Program-made: the position numbers and the translations under genes | The notes under the pieces: model-generated | Database searches by the model: none | What the model was told of the DNA's origin: nothing | The model's input: only the letters and a program-made list of their open reading frames with translations | Part shown: positions 51,501 through 63,019 of the stretch, in pieces | Layout of the letters: every line of letters begins with the position of its first letter | Position numbering within the stretch: position 1 is the stretch's first letter | Assembly (NCBI RefSeq): GCF_018294505.1 | Contig: NC_057796.1 | Span: 267,985,518 to 268,049,517 of the forward strand | Direction of reading: 5' to 3' | DNA length: 64,000 nucleotides | Source: Triticum aestivum | Taxonomy: Eukaryota; Streptophyta; Magnoliopsida; Poales; Poaceae

Positions 51501-54500
51501 CACCCTCGGCACTCGATAGTAACCCAGTAGTGTCGAGCAACTAAGGGGAAAGTGATGTGCGGTGTCGGGGCCTGGTCTTCGATCCCGTTGATCAGGTGTT
51601 CAATGATGAAGCAGGGGCAACAAGGACAAGGTGGGGGTCACTGATGGATCACTAACCAACCAATACTAAGCGGTTTAGGATAAGCAGGTAGGTAACAATG
51701 AGAAGGTTAATAAAGCAGGCTATGCTTCAGAATAGGAGCAAACAATAACAGTAGCAAAATCTAATGCAAGCATGAGAGAATGGAATGGGCGATATCGGGA
51801 TGATCAAAGGGGGGGCTTGCCTGGTTGCTCTGGCAAGGAGGGGTCGTCGTCGACGTAGTCGATCACCGGGCATCATCGGCCTCGGGGTCTACCGGAGAGA
51901 AGAGGGGGAAGAAACAGTAAATATAAGCAAACAGATGCAACCCTAAGCATGACATGACGATAAGCAGAACTAGGGTTGACCTAACGTAGTACTACACGTT
52001 GCAGACGGAGGGGATAAACATCCGAGGATGAATTCCTGGCGTTAGGCGGATTCCGGACATAGGAAAAGAGGGGGAAAGTTCCATGTTCAGCATGCTAGGG
52101 TAATGTGACAGATGAACGGACCGCATATTCGGAAACGTTGGATTTTTCTGAGCAACTTTCATATAGAAAACATTTTCATCGGAGCTACGGTTTAATTTCT
52201 ATGAATTTCTAAAGGTTTAAACATTTTTCTGGAATTATTTAAATTAACAGAAAATGAATTACGACGTCAGCAGAGTGTCAGCATGACATCAGCAGGTCAA
52301 CAGACTGGCTGACTAGTCAAACTGACCAGTGGGTCCCACCTGTCATAGAGAGTGGACTAACAAAACTTTAAACTAACTAAAAAGAGGTTAATTAACAGCT
52401 GGCCCCACATGTCAGTGACTATTTAGCTTAACTAATCATTTTTATTTAGAAAAACATTTATTTAACAAAATATGCGATGCGGCCCGCGTGTCAGTGACAC
52501 TGTGTGCCCAGCCAGCACAGTTGACCACGGTCAACGTGGTCAACTGGGGCCAAGGGGCCCACGGGCAGTGACCCAGAGGCGGGCCCCAGGTGTGCCACGT
52601 CGGCGGCATAGGGGTTTCGCCGCCGGCGACCAAAACAGCGGCGGGGCTCGCCGGACTTCGCCGGGAATCGCGCACATGGGGTCTTTTGCCCCGCGACTTG
52701 GCGCGCTCGAACGAGCGCTTGCTCGCGCGTCGATCTGCGGCGGCGGTTTGACCGGGAACAGCCAGAGACGGCGACGGCGAGCGGCGGATGTGGCATCGGA
52801 GTTCGACCGCATTCGGGTTTGGCACTACGGAGCTCGCCAGAGCGCGGGGATGAGTGCTTCGGGCTCGCACGGGCGTGCTGAGCACGAACCCGAGCTCGTT
52901 TGAGCTCGACGGGCAGCGAGGGCACGGCTACGAGCTCATCGGCGGCGAGGTGTTCGGGCGCGGCAAAAGCGGCGGCTGCGGCTATGGGGAGAGGCGGGAG
53001 AGAGTGGGAGGCGATGCGGCTGCTCACCGTGAGCCTGTAGGTGTGCGTTAGCGGGCTCGGGGAGGACCAACGGCGGCGAATCGGCGCCGGATACAAAGAC
53101 GGCCGCAGGAGGAAGAAGGGGTCGTCGGGCTCACGGTGGTGGCTCCCTTCTCGCTCCAGTTGGTGCAGAGGGTGTAGCCGAGGATGGCGCGTCGTTGTGG
53201 CACGGTGAGGCGGCGAAGAGGTGACGGTGGCCGCGGGATCGAGCGGGGGACGGCGGCGAGCGCTTCGGGCGAGCTCGCGCGGGAGCGATAGAGAGAGCGA
53301 GGGGGAAAACTGGGATATCTAGGGTTTGCGGGGAAGGGAGAGGCGACCGGGGAGGCTCTTATCGGCGTCGGGGAGTCGTGGGATGGCCGACAGCGAGGCG
53401 GCTGTCGCCGTGTCAGTACGGGCGCGCGACACCGCGCGATGAGCAGGACGACGACCTCCAAACGGGCTGGGCCGGCTACTGTTTCACTAAGGCCCAGCCG
53501 CACAGTAGTCATTAGGCCTTTTTCTATTTCTTATTTTCTCTTTTAGCTTTTATTTATTAACAGAGAGAGAAAGGGAATTATTTGGTCAACTATTTCACTT
53601 AGGAAAAATTTGGGAGTTGTCCCAATAAATCCCTGGTGATTATAGAAAGTGCCACAAATATTTTGGAGACCAGAAGAATTCATTTAGTATTTTTCATAAT
53701 TAGGATAGCATTTAAAAATGCTGAATTGGTGTTGTTATAATTGCTAATGCTCATCTTTGCACAAAAGTAATGTTGTGTTCCTTAACAAATAATTGTTATG
53801 GAATTTTTGACAAATGATGAACATTTTTCCAGCAACTTTTGAGCAACTTCAAACTTCACTTGAATTTGAATTGGCTGGAATTTCAAATGGGCTATTGAAC
53901 AAAGGTGATTAAGCATTGTTTGGAAAAATGATTAGCTTAGTCACAGAGGGTTACTGTAGCATGACACTGGGGGTGTTACAGATCTATGCTTCGGGTAGCT
54001 TTTGGCTCGGCCACTAAGGTCGTATTCTTCGGCGGCCAGGACTTTGGTCCATCTATTATTGAGCAGGTCTTGGTCAGCTTGAAGCTGCTGCTGCTTCTTT
54101 TTCAGGCTCCTTGCTGTAGCTATTAGCCTGTGCTTGAAACGCTCCTGCTCGAGGGGTCCTTCGGGTACAATGAAGTCTTCGTCACCGAGGCTTACCTCGT
54201 CTTCGGAGAGTGGAAGGTAGTTGTCGTCCTTCGGATTGTCGCTGGGTAGGGCCTGTTCGTCGGGGCTAGCTTGCCTGTTTTCTTGCTCCTTGTCGGCATC
54301 GCCGTCCAAGCTGTCGATGTCATCGGAGCCCTAGTTAAGCACGTCGGTTGAGTTCGACAGTAGCTATGAAGTGGGTGGCGGGTGGGGAGCAAAATTCTCC
54401 ATCAGCCCCTAGTTCGAACCGAACATAGTTCGGCTGTGAGTCCCCTGCCAAGGACATGTTTTTTAATGAATTTAGCGTATCGCCCAAGGGCGAGTGTTGA

Positions 54501-55000
54501 AAGATGTCTGCGGCGCTGAACTCGAAGATCGATAACCGATCCAACTCGGTGTCCGCAGGCATACGTGGTTTGGAATTTATAGCCGAAAACGAGTCCGGAA
54601 TTCCGTTGACGCGGATATTGTAGGGTATTGCGTCCGTGTGCGGCTCCAACGCCGCGGACTCTGTGGTCTTGGACGGTACGATCTGCTCCGGATCTAAGGC
54701 CGTTGCAGCAACATGAACCATCTCCTGGATGTGATCCGGTGATAGATTTAAGTCATGTTCATCGGAGCGAGGAGGAGCGATCGCCGCGGTCTCGAACCCA
54801 TTGAAGGTCAAGTCTCCACGGATATCCGCGACGTAGTTCAAGCTTCCAAATCTGACCTGACGGCCAGGGGCGTAGCTGTCGATCTGCTCCAGATGGCCAA
54901 GCGACTTGGCCAGCAGTACGAAGCCGCCGAACACAGAAGTCTGTCCGGGGAGGAAGGTTCCTCCTTGGACAGTGTCGTTATCGATGATAGAAGGGGCCAT
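48501..55000 (-). pseudogene. gag of gypsy-2, split by the solo LTR
   Basis: Minus-strand gag, start ATG at 55000 (MAPSIIDNDTVQGGTFLPGQ). The N-terminal frame runs to 54335 (QVRFGSLNYVADIRGDLTFN, TELDRLSIFEFSAADIFQHS). A shifted frame, 54309-53986, carries an acidic patch and QERFKHRLIATARSLKKKQQ. The solo LTR interrupts here. From 49821 gag resumes, and 49438-49139 is the capsid-like retrotrans_gag part (PVNIEPYDGTTDPSIWIEDF, HAIKYLPLKLKGPARHCLNS, WEDLEEAFLGNFQGTYVRP). A TAG and a one-base deletion at about 49135-49125 precede the last frame to 48501, with a Cys/His-rich CQIHGHPDKPANHTNRNC knuckle-like motif. Clearly not translatable as one protein. Confidence 0.82.
49822..53980. mobile_element. 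solo LTR, 4.16 kb, Sukkula/Erika-like
   Basis: 4159 bp beginning TGTGACGCCC and ending GGGTGTTACA, so the two tips form an extended imperfect inverted end. The exact target duplication GATCT is at 49817-49821 and 53981-53985. No internal domain, primer site or second LTR is present, as expected after LTR-LTR recombination. The great length and the start sequence resemble the LTRs of the barley large retrotransposon derivative Sukkula, from memory. G+C rises to a gene-like level at 52480-53510. The reading frames there on both strands are compositionally driven and I do not call genes. Transcription direction is not certain. Confidence 0.9.
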
Positions 55001-55030
55001 CGAAAACTTTTGTCGACGACACAGTGGAAC

Positions 55031-55048
55031 TCTCAATGAAAGCACCAA
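55031..55048 (-). other. primer binding site region of gypsy-2
   Basis: On the minus strand TTGGTGCTTTCATTGAGA follows the 5' LTR directly. The position is that of a primer binding site; I cannot name the tRNA. Confidence 0.55.
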
Positions 55049-55525
55049 TGTCGGTGTCAAAACCGGCGGATCTCGGGTAGGGGGTCCAGAACTGTGTGTC
55101 TAGGATCGATGGTAATAGGAGACGGGGGACACGATGTTTACCCAGGTTCGGGCCCTCTCTATGGAGGTAATACCCTACTTCCTACTTGATTGATCTTGAT
55201 GAATATGGGTATTACAAGAGTTGATCTACCACGAGATCGTAATGGCTAAACCCTAGAAGTCTAGCCTATATGACTATGGTAATGTGTGTGTGTCCTTTCC
55301 GGACTAACCCCTCCGGTTTATATGGACACCGGGGGGGTCTAGGGTTTACATAGAGTCGGTTACATAAGAAGGAATCTTCGGTCGCCAAGCTTGCCTTCCA
55401 CGCCAAGTAGAGTCCAATCCGAACACGGGTGCGGTCTTCGGTTTTCATGTCTTCACAGCCCATCAGTCCGGCCCAATAGATAATAGGCCGGACGCCCGAG
55501 GACTCCTTAGTCCAGGACTCCCTCA
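55049..55525 (-). repeat. 5' LTR of gypsy-2
   Basis: 477 bp, about 23 differences from the partner at 43136-43612 and equal length. Followed by the duplicated target site CTGGG. Confidence 0.95.
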
Positions 55526-57427
55526 CTGGGCACACAGCCTCCTCCAGCGCGTCAGAGCACTCCGCCTCCTCCGGCGCGTCAGCCGACTCCGCCATGTCAA
55601 CAACAGCGGAAGAGAGAGGCCGCTGCTCCGGCGGCTAGTAGTAGTACAAGCAAAGGAGCGAAGTAGTTCAAATACGGTCCATCTCTCAAGGCTCCGAAAA
55701 AGTTACCTTATGAGAGGACCGACAAGGAAAACGAGGACATCAGTCGTGCCCAAGTGAGGGACTTTTTTTCACCGAAACCTCCACCTCCGAAGGAAACAAT
55801 AGGTTCGGTAAAACTGAAGCGGACTATCAATGCCCTGAAGCGACCACTTCTGCCTCCACCGGATTCCAACTATGAGCTCACTATTTAAAAAGGCATATAA
55901 GGAAGCAGAGCGGTCAGGAAGTACTTTCAGCGATGCAAGGTTAGCAGCACGAAGAAGTGGGGAACAAATTCCCCAGCTCAACGAACAGGCGAAGTAAATG
56001 TGCCCCCCGCTCAAGGTGTCTAGCGATATCGTCGCTAATAATCCAGGGATGGTGCCCGGTACCAATCTTGGTGATTACCTGCCTGATGATGTACCCACTG
56101 AAATAATGGAGGTGGACGAATTCAAGTTCGAGTATGGGAGGCCTCTCGTCAAACCTGATCATCCTCGTCTAACAACGATGATGCGAAGACTCCATGACTG
56201 GTACATGGAAAGATGCAGGCAGTCTGGGAGGCATACTTTGACGATGAGAATTAAAGAGGAGCATGACCTCATTGGAATGGATATTTTGAATATTGAATTT
56301 GACGAGTTATTCCAGTTATACAATCAAAAGTCCCTCGACAAAACACTCGTGATTTGCTAATGTTCGTAAGTACTGCTTTTGTAATTAAGTCTCTATATAT
56401 AGCTCAGCTCTTTCATTGCATGTATATATAATTATCCTCACTATATTATGCAGGTTGAAGATCGTTGAATGCAGGAAAGCAGATATCTATGACATTGGGT
56501 TCATTAACCCAAATATCATACATGAATACACAGTCAAACACAAAGTCGATGAGACCGAGGAAAACTTGCTACAATCGTTGATTAAAAATCAAAACAAAGA
56601 TAAAATATTCTTTCCTTACAACTTCCAGTGAGTGTTACTGTCTTGTGCATATTCGGTTTCCCTTAGTCGAGGTTAATTATAGTAATCTAATTGATGAGTT
56701 ATGCATGCATGCGCAGCTTTCACTTTATTTTGCTAGAGATTAAGCTTGAAACTGGAATAATAAATGTCTTGGACTCTAGAAGAAAAAGTCCCGAGTATGC
56801 GAACATGAATGATATGCTCCAGAGGTAAGTTCAATCGATCATTATCGCACCATATCGGCAACTTTGTTCTTTTCCTGATATCAAGTAAATATTCTCTTTG
56901 TCTGGCAGGGTTTGGAAACAGTTCACCACCATTGCTCCGGCATTGTCGAAGGAGCTGCAATTTACACACCCAAAAGTAAGTACTACTAGCTAGTTCCGTG
57001 CATCTCCCATTGATTCTAGCTAGTTTCATCAAAACCATTAAGCATGCTTGATTATCAGTTTGATTAAATCTATTTCCCGTAAAGGTCTTGTGGCAGGAAT
57101 CTGGGAATGATTTTTGTGGATACTACGTTTGCGAGTTCATCTACAACTCGACGAAATCTAAGCGGGGGGCTACTCTAAAAAAGATTTTGAAGTACGTAAA
57201 CTATAATATTCATAGTTTTATTTTATTACCATCATTTGTGTTGAGTTTCATTCATATACATGTATTGACCCACTTCTTTAAATTAGATGTGGGAGATGTG
57301 GGATGAATTCCTACCACATGATCACATACGAGCAATTCGAGAGGAATTGGCGGGATTCTTTCTTGACCACGTCACAAATAAAGACGGAGAATACCATGTG
57401 GAAGTTCAAATAGACCTTAGATGTTAG

Positions 57428-57790
57428 GGTTTGTAAGAGATCTTATTATATATATGTAGCTAGTAGCGTCGGACAGATATACGGAAACTTGTTGTTCGAC
57501 CAATCTCGTGGAGAAACAGAGGTCGATCACTTCTCTCTGTATATGTTCATCATGACGATCTTCTGTACTTAATGGTTCCTTCATTTTCTTACTAGCTAGC
57601 GTGTCGAGTTCTCTCTATACGTATGCATGCATGGTAGCTAGCATCGACCAAGCACGGAGATAAGAGAGGTCACTTCTCTCTAGCTATTAGCCAGCTAACA
57701 CAACATATGAAACCCCTAAATAATTAACCCTCCAAAACCCCCTAACCCCCCCCCCTTTCAAAAAAAACCCAACTCCTGAGCTGCTAACGC
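57428..57790. other. CACTA-2 3' non-coding stretch
   Basis: AT-rich, with repeated GATCACTTCTCTCT/GAGGTCACTTCTCTCTAGCT phrases near 57520 and 57668 and CTAGCTAG motifs. Probably the 3' UTR of the second gene. No coding sequence. Confidence 0.5.
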
Positions 57791-57799
57791 GTGGATGCC

Positions 57800-58008
57800 A
57801 TTTGGTCCCGGTTGGTGTTACCAACCGGGACTAAAAGCCCTCCTGCCTGGGCTCGCCGCAGCGGCCACGTGGAGCACCATCTGTCCCAGTTTGTAAGTGA
57901 ACCGGGACTAAAGGTGTTGGGCTTTAGTGTCAACCCATTAGTCCCGGTTCCAGAATCGGGGCTAATGGGCCTCTAGAACCGGGACAAATGGCCCATTTTC
58001 TACTAGTG
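57800..58008. repeat. CACTA-2 subterminal repeats and right terminus
   Basis: Pairs of GGTCCCGGTTGGTGTTACCA/CCAACCGGGACTAAA and single copies ACCGGGACTAAAGG, TTAGTCCCGGTTCC and AACCGGGACAAATGG lead to TTTTCTACTAGTG at the tip. The following bases CCA would be one copy of the three-base target site; its partner is lost. Confidence 0.9.
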
Positions 58009-61000
58009 CCAGCGCTTCTGGTCCACCTGGTCATGGCTTCACTGCCAAAGGAGTTTGAAACTTTTGTTGTAAACTACAATATGTCACCTGGAACATGGGA
58101 CATTGAAAAGACAATAGCAATGTGTGTCCAAGAAGAGGACAGACTCAAAGCCTCACATGGTGGTTCACTCAACTATGTGAAGGATCATAAGAAAAAGAAT
58201 TACAATCAAAACAGCAAAAGTTCCCCCTCAAAGCCACATGGTAAAGCTCCCTATCAGCATCAGCGGAAGTCTTTCCCAGTGGACAAAGACACATGTCTCC
58301 ACTGTAAGAAGACCGGGCATTACAAGAAAGACTGCCCTGATTGGCTAAAATCAATCATGGCAAAAAGAGGTAACAATATAGTTTCCTTTGTAAATGAATC
58401 CTTCTATACATAGTTTTTGAAATATACTTCGTGGATTGACTCAGGAGAAACTGTTCATGTTGCAAATTCTTTACAGGGATTCCATTCGACGCGGACTACG
58501 CAAAGAAGCGAAAGACGCATTGAAGTGGCAAACGGAGTTGAAGCAGAAGTTGCAGCTATCGGCGACATCTCCTTGGAGTTAGCCGATGGATTCAAGCTTC
58601 TGCTTAGAGATGTTTTATATGTTCCATCATGTCATAGAAACTTGATTAACATTTCATGTTTGGACAAAGATAATTATGAATGTTATTTTGGACATGGCAC
58701 GTGTGCCATATGGCTTAATAATGCTTACGTGGGTGATGCTTTTCTACACGATGAGCTTTATTTATTATCACTACGTGAAAAAGTGCATTATGTGTGTAAT
58801 GTGAATGAGCATGTCGCGTCGAATAAAGAACAAAAGAAAAGAAAGAGAACACATGACTCATCAAAATTATGGCACCGTCGCTTGGGCCATATTTCCAAGG
58901 GGAGAATAGAAAGATTAGTCAAAAGTGAAATTCTTCCTCCGTTAGAATTCTCGGACTTAGAACAATGCATAGATTGCATTAAAGGAAAGTATATAAAACA
59001 AATCAAAAAGGGTGCAATCCATAGCACAGGCAGACTAGAAATCATTCACACTGACATTTGTGGACCATTTCCGGTGAAAAGTGTGGATGGATATGCCTTG
59101 TTCATAACATTCATAGATGACTACTCTTGCTATGGATATATTTATCCAATCAAAGAAAGATCCGAAGTGTTGGATGACTTTAAAATATTCAAAGCTGAAG
59201 TTGAAAAATAGCACGATAAAAGAATAAAGATAGTAGGATCCGAGCATGGGGGAGAGTACTACGGTCGGCACACTCCATATGGCCAAGTCCGTGGACCTTT
59301 TGCAAAGTTCTTGCAAGAGACTGACATAGTAGCCCAGTATTCAATGTCGGGCGAGCCTCAGCAAAATGGAGTAGCTGAAAGGCGCAACCGTACACTTATG
59401 GATATGGTGTGCAGCATGATGAGTTACTCCATCTTGTCATTGGGATTATGGATGGAGGCGCTTAAAACCGCCATTCACATTCTCAACAGAGTACCAAGCA
59501 AGTCGGTGCCCAAAACACCGTACAAGCTATGTACTAGAAGAGTGCCCTCCTTACAACACTTCAGGGTGTGGGGGTGCCCTGCTGAGGCCAAAATGTTTAA
59601 TCCAAACATTGCAAAGTTAGATCCCAAAATAGTGAGTTGCCACTTCATTGGCTATCCAGACAGATATACAAAGTTTGTAGAAACAAGACATGCAGTCTTC
59701 TTAGAGGACGAAATGATGAGGGGGAGCATGGTAGCTCGGAAAATTGATCTTGAGGAGAAGAGGGTGCATGCACCTAATCCGATGATCCAGGAGCCATTTT
59801 TCTCACTACCAGTTGCAACTCCACCCATGACAAATATGGGGGTAGACCCGGAACCTGTCCGTCAGGAGCCGACTGAACCCGTTGTTGAGCATGAAAGGGA
59901 GGTGCAGCAGCAAATCTTAGAAGAAGTGCCAGAAGTTGAGGCACAGAATGTGCCAAAAACTGAGGACCTTAGAAGGTCTACAAGACACAAAAAGTCAGCT
60001 ATTTCTACTGATTATAAAGTTTATAACACAGAAATAGTTCACACAGAAAAAGATCCCACCTCATATGAAGAAGCCATGAGAAGCCCTCATTCATCGAAGT
60101 GGATGAGGGCAATGGAAGACGAGGTGAAATCGATGAGTTCCAAAGATGTTTGGGACTTAGAGGAAATTCCTAAAGGAGCCAAGACAGTAGGCTGCAAATG
60201 GGTCTACAAAACTAAGTATGACTCTAAAGGGAATGTGGAAAAGTATAAAGAAAGACTTGTGGCAAAAGGATTTACACAAAGAGAAGGGATAGATTACAAC
60301 GAGACATTTTCTCCAGTCTCATGTAAGGATTCCTTCAGAATCATAATGACATTAGTTGCTCATTTTGATTTAGAGTTACATCAAATGGACGTAAAGACGA
60401 CATTTCTCAATGGGGATTTAAAAGAAAATGTCTACATTAAACAACCCAAGGGTTTTATCATGGAAGGCAAGGAAAATATGGGATGCCGCCTGAAGAAATC
60501 CATTTATGGATTAAGGCAAGCCTCTAGATAGAGGTATCTAAAGTTTAATCAAACGATTAAAAGTTTTGAATTTAAAGAAAATATTGAGGATAACTGCATT
60601 TATGCAAGGTTTTAAAATGGGAAATATATTTTCCTAATCTTGTATGTGGATGATATTCTGCTTGCTAGCAGTGATGTTAGTCTACTACAAGAAACACAGA
60701 AATACTTATCCTCAAATTTTGACATAACAGGTCTTGGTGAAGCATCCTATGTTTTGGGCATAGAAATTCACCGAGATAGGAAAAATGGAGTCTTATGACT
60801 ATCGCAGAAAGCATATTTAGAAAAGGTTCTTCAAAAGTATAATATGCATGCGAGTAAAGCCACACCTGCTCTTATAGTCAAGGGCGATAGTTTTGGGAAA
60901 TTCCAATGTCCCAAGAATCAGTACGAGATCGGTCAAATGAAAGCAGCACCATATGCTTCGGCTATTGGAAGCTTACAGTATGCACAAGTGTGCACTCGCC

Positions 61001-61626
61001 CTGACTTAGCTTTTATCACCGGGGTACTCGGTAGATATCAAGAGAATCCAGGCATTGAGCACAGGAAGATGGTAAAGAAAGCATTGTGTTATGCGCAAGG
61101 CATGAAGGACTACATGTTAATATACAGGAGAAGTGATTCCCTAGAGATAAAAAGGTATTCACACACCGATTTTGCGGGGGACAGAGATGATAGAAAATCC
61201 ACGTCAGGATAGGTATTCACCCTCACTAGGGGAGCTATTTCGTGGAAAGCTCCAAGCAGTCGATAGTTGCATCATCCATGCTGTATGTCGAATTTATAGC
61301 ATGCTTCGAGGCCACGGGGCAGGCGATATGGCTAATTAAAGAAATTTATACCCAACTTGAAAGTGGTAGATTGTATTCACAAACCACTAAAGATGTACTG
61401 TGACAACCAGCCCGCAGTATTTTACGCTCACAACAACAAGTCGAGTAATACTGCCAAAACAATAGAGATAAGGTATTATCTTGTGAAAGATAAAATCCAA
61501 GATCAAACTATAAGTCTCGAGCATATAAGAACAAAGGATATGCTTGCGGATCCGCTAATGAAAGGCTTACCACCCAATGTGTTCAAGGAACACTTAGCCG
61601 GCATGGGTTTAAGGGAAAGCCTATGA
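58009..61626 (+). pseudogene. copia-2 gag-pol polyprotein with multiple stops
   Basis: Gag end: LPKEFETFVVNYNMSPGTWD, then the zinc knuckle CLHCKKTGHYKKDC near 58291-58332. TAG at 58411. Protease: SWIDSGETVHVANS, with the usual Ala after DSG changed to Glu. Pre-integrase: LWHRRLGHISKGRIERLVKS and CIDCIKGK. Integrase: IIHTDICGPFPVKSVDGY, a TAG at 59209, then SEHGGEYYG where Asp is expected at the second catalytic position, and QQNGVAERRNRTL. Reverse transcriptase: KWVYKTKYDSKGN, VKTTFLNGDLKENVYIKQPK and intact YVDDILLASSD, with stops at about 60529, 60613, 60796 and 61210. RNase H: MYCDNQPAVFYAHNNKSSNT and HIRTKDMLADPLMKGLPPNV, stop at 61624-61626. Clearly inactive. Confidence 0.93.
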
Positions 61627-61794
61627 TTCCTGGATAGGCCCAAAAGGAACAGAATTTGTTTCGAAACAAAACGTATGTTGTAGCTGTATGATTCTATCGG
61701 CAATTAAGCTGTGACGATGAAACATGCTCTATGTACCAATATGTGATGAAACAAATAAACAAGAAAGTATAAGGTTAAAAGTAAAGTTGAGATC

Positions 61795-61804
61795 AAGGGG
61801 AGAA
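61795..61804 (+). other. polypurine tract of copia-2
   Basis: AAGGGGAGAA directly before the LTR start TGTTAGG, the usual plus-strand primer position. Confidence 0.8.
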
Positions 61805-62231
61805 TGTTAGGTTGATCTCCTCCGTGTGGGCCCAACGGCCCACCGGGCCCTTAGATCAGCGCCCTAATTGGGGGCGCCCAACCCTCGTATGGTTGGTGGG
61901 CCCCTGTGACCCGCGCATATATAAACAGAGGTGGGGGCCGGGGCACGACTGACGAAGTTCATCGCCCCAAACCCCACTGAAATCCCCTACCGATCTAAGG
62001 TCAGCGCGGTGCTCACGGGAAGCACACCACCGCCGCCGTCTTCATGTCATCACCGTCGTGACCATCTCACCATGATGGCCTCTGGCTCGAGTTCATCAAC
62101 CCAAGGAGAATGTAGGTTTATCGGATCTGATCTAGCCTAGCGATCAAAGAGTCTATCAGGAGGGCGCATATCCGCCAATGTTGGGTCAGTAACATGGCAG
62201 TACGCATCTTCTCCTCCCCTCTCAGTTTACA
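61805..62231 (+). repeat. 3' LTR of copia-2, truncated
   Basis: Starts TGTTAGGTTGATC. A TATA box CATATATAAAC lies at 61916-61926. At least 427 bp remain before the CACTA-3 end at 62232; the remaining LTR would be beyond that element, outside the window. Confidence 0.78.
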
Positions 62232-62662
62232 CACTACAAGAAACCTGTTAATACATGACGGATTTCTGGTGACGTTCCTAGAAATCGTCATGGATGATGA
62301 CGGTTTTCTCTTATCCGTCACGGAAAGCGTCATCGATCAACAGGATGTGACTGCCCTCCGAAAAAGGTAGCCCTTTATGATGGACATCGATGGGCCGTCA
62401 CGGAAACTGTCACATATCAACTTGCAAGTCTTGTCTTTTTCTTTCGACCGTCACCGATGGCTCCTGCTGATGTGTCGTGTGTGGTTTCTTGGTTGGCCCA
62501 TATGTCAGTTGAATGTGTAATATAATAGAAGTTAAAAATAAAAGGAGGACGCGCCAGAAATTTCGAGCGCGCGCGTGGACATGCGAAATTTTAAGTCGCC
62601 GACGCGGCCCGTGGCAAAATTTTGGAGCCAGCCTATTTAACCCACGATCCATCCCCATCTAA

Positions 62663-63014
62663 GGGCCTCTTTGGATTGAAGGATTTTTATAGGAATATTG
62701 GAGGATTTCAATCCATTGGATTTTTCCCTAAGCAAGCCCTTTGGATCAAAGGAATGACATCTCCAAAATTCCTACGGATTGCATTCCTACACCTCAATCC
62801 TATAGGAATTTCAGCATCCACTCTAGCCTCTTTTTTTTCAGTGATTCGCGTAGGATCGAGGCACTTTTCCTATGTTTTTCCTGTGTTCCATCCGAATGAT
62901 CGTTCCTGCAGTTTCCCTCTATTTTGTAATCCTCTGTTTTGCACCTGCAATCCCATCAAATCCCTGTGTTTTTCGAATTCCTGTGTTTTCTAATCCTGTG
63001 ATCCAAAGAAGCCC
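62663..63014. mobile_element. PIF/Harbinger-like MITE
   Basis: 352 bp from GGGCCTCTTTGGATT to ATCCAAAGAAGCCC with the exact target duplication TAA (62660-62662 and 63015-63017). Same family as 21102-21405. Inside are inverted copies of short CCTATAGGAATTTC-like phrases. No coding capacity. Confidence 0.88.
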
Positions 63015-63019
63015 TAACC

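Larger units (their letters stand above)
43136..55525 (-). mobile_element. gypsy-2: complete non-autonomous LTR retrotransposon
   Basis: 12,390 bp with LTRs at 43136-43612 and 55049-55525 (477 bp each) and an exact target duplication CTGGG (43131-43135 and 55526-55530). A purine tract (CAGGGGCTAC on the minus strand) beside the left LTR and a gag gene running away from the right LTR set the minus orientation. Without the inserted solo LTR it would be about 8.2 kb. It has gag but no protease, reverse transcriptase or integrase, and an antisense gene occupies the place of pol. I counted about 23 LTR differences by eye (4.8%), roughly 1.9 million years under the usual 1.3e-8 rate. The style fits the Tat/Retand group. 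Confidence 0.95.
41204..57427 (+). pseudogene. CACTA-2 second gene (DUF8039-like, Ulp1/C48-like), split by gypsy-2
   Basis: Exons before the gypsy insertion: 41204-41460 (LSFLNDTYGLEREEAGYSDR, then DHDGSGDRMP repeats); 41552-41996 with a frameshift near 41745 (RGPKKRLRVDERFTVTAIAG, PTQTNDAFFAQCGAIVRDNI, KSYALKKMAELFRRWKKELK); 42050-42403 (WPDRSRTWFFGVGRTLDLEI); 42405-42909 (YPVDAITEAQHCQLMMKWQN, RRRIPEGYVVVMEDEAMEGF, DUF8039-like); and a Pro-rich tract at 42955-43130. After the insertion: the Pro-rich tract again from 55531, 55990-56360 (RRLHDWYMERCRQSGRHTLT), 56455-56631 (ADIYDIGFINPNI), 56716-56824 (FHFILLEIKLETGIINVLDS), 57085-57195 (GNDFCGYYVCEFI) and 57290-57427 (EELAGFFLDHVTNKDGEY). His, Asp and Cys of a C48-type triad are all present in the last exons. 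Frameshifts and the insertion make it a pseudogene. Confidence 0.75.
41100..58008 (+). mobile_element. CACTA-2: 5'-truncated Caspar-like element
   Basis: The right end is clear: a reverse-complement CACTAGTAGAAAATG terminus at 58008 and subterminal motifs of the type GGTCCCGGTTGG/CCAACCGGGACTAAAA at 57803-57990. The left end, its subterminal repeats and any transposase gene are absent; homology to CACTA second genes begins abruptly near 41200. The motif differs from CACTA-1 (GTCCCGG in place of GTACCGG), so it is another subfamily. It is split by gypsy-2. To the right it abuts copia-2 coding sequence in mid-gag, so it had inserted into that element. A later deletion must have removed its left part and the 5' part of copia-2. 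Confidence 0.82.
58009..62231 (+). mobile_element. copia-2: 5'-truncated Ty1/copia element
   Basis: The 3' two-thirds of a copia element: end of gag, protease, integrase, reverse transcriptase, RNase H, polypurine tract and part of the 3' LTR. It begins at the CACTA-2 terminus in mid-gag, and its LTR is cut at 62231 by CACTA-3. The protein order PR-INT-RT-RH defines Ty1/copia. The polyprotein resembles the abundant wheat copia type (Angela/BARE group relatives), but the LTR start TGTTAGGTTGATCTCC differs from what I remember of Angela, so I leave the family open. Confidence 0.92.

Noticed and set aside
52442..53512. Open frames of 90-200 codons within the solo LTR
   Set aside because: Stop-poor because of high G+C; frames on both strands overlap and none shows a domain. 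LTRs of this type are non-coding.
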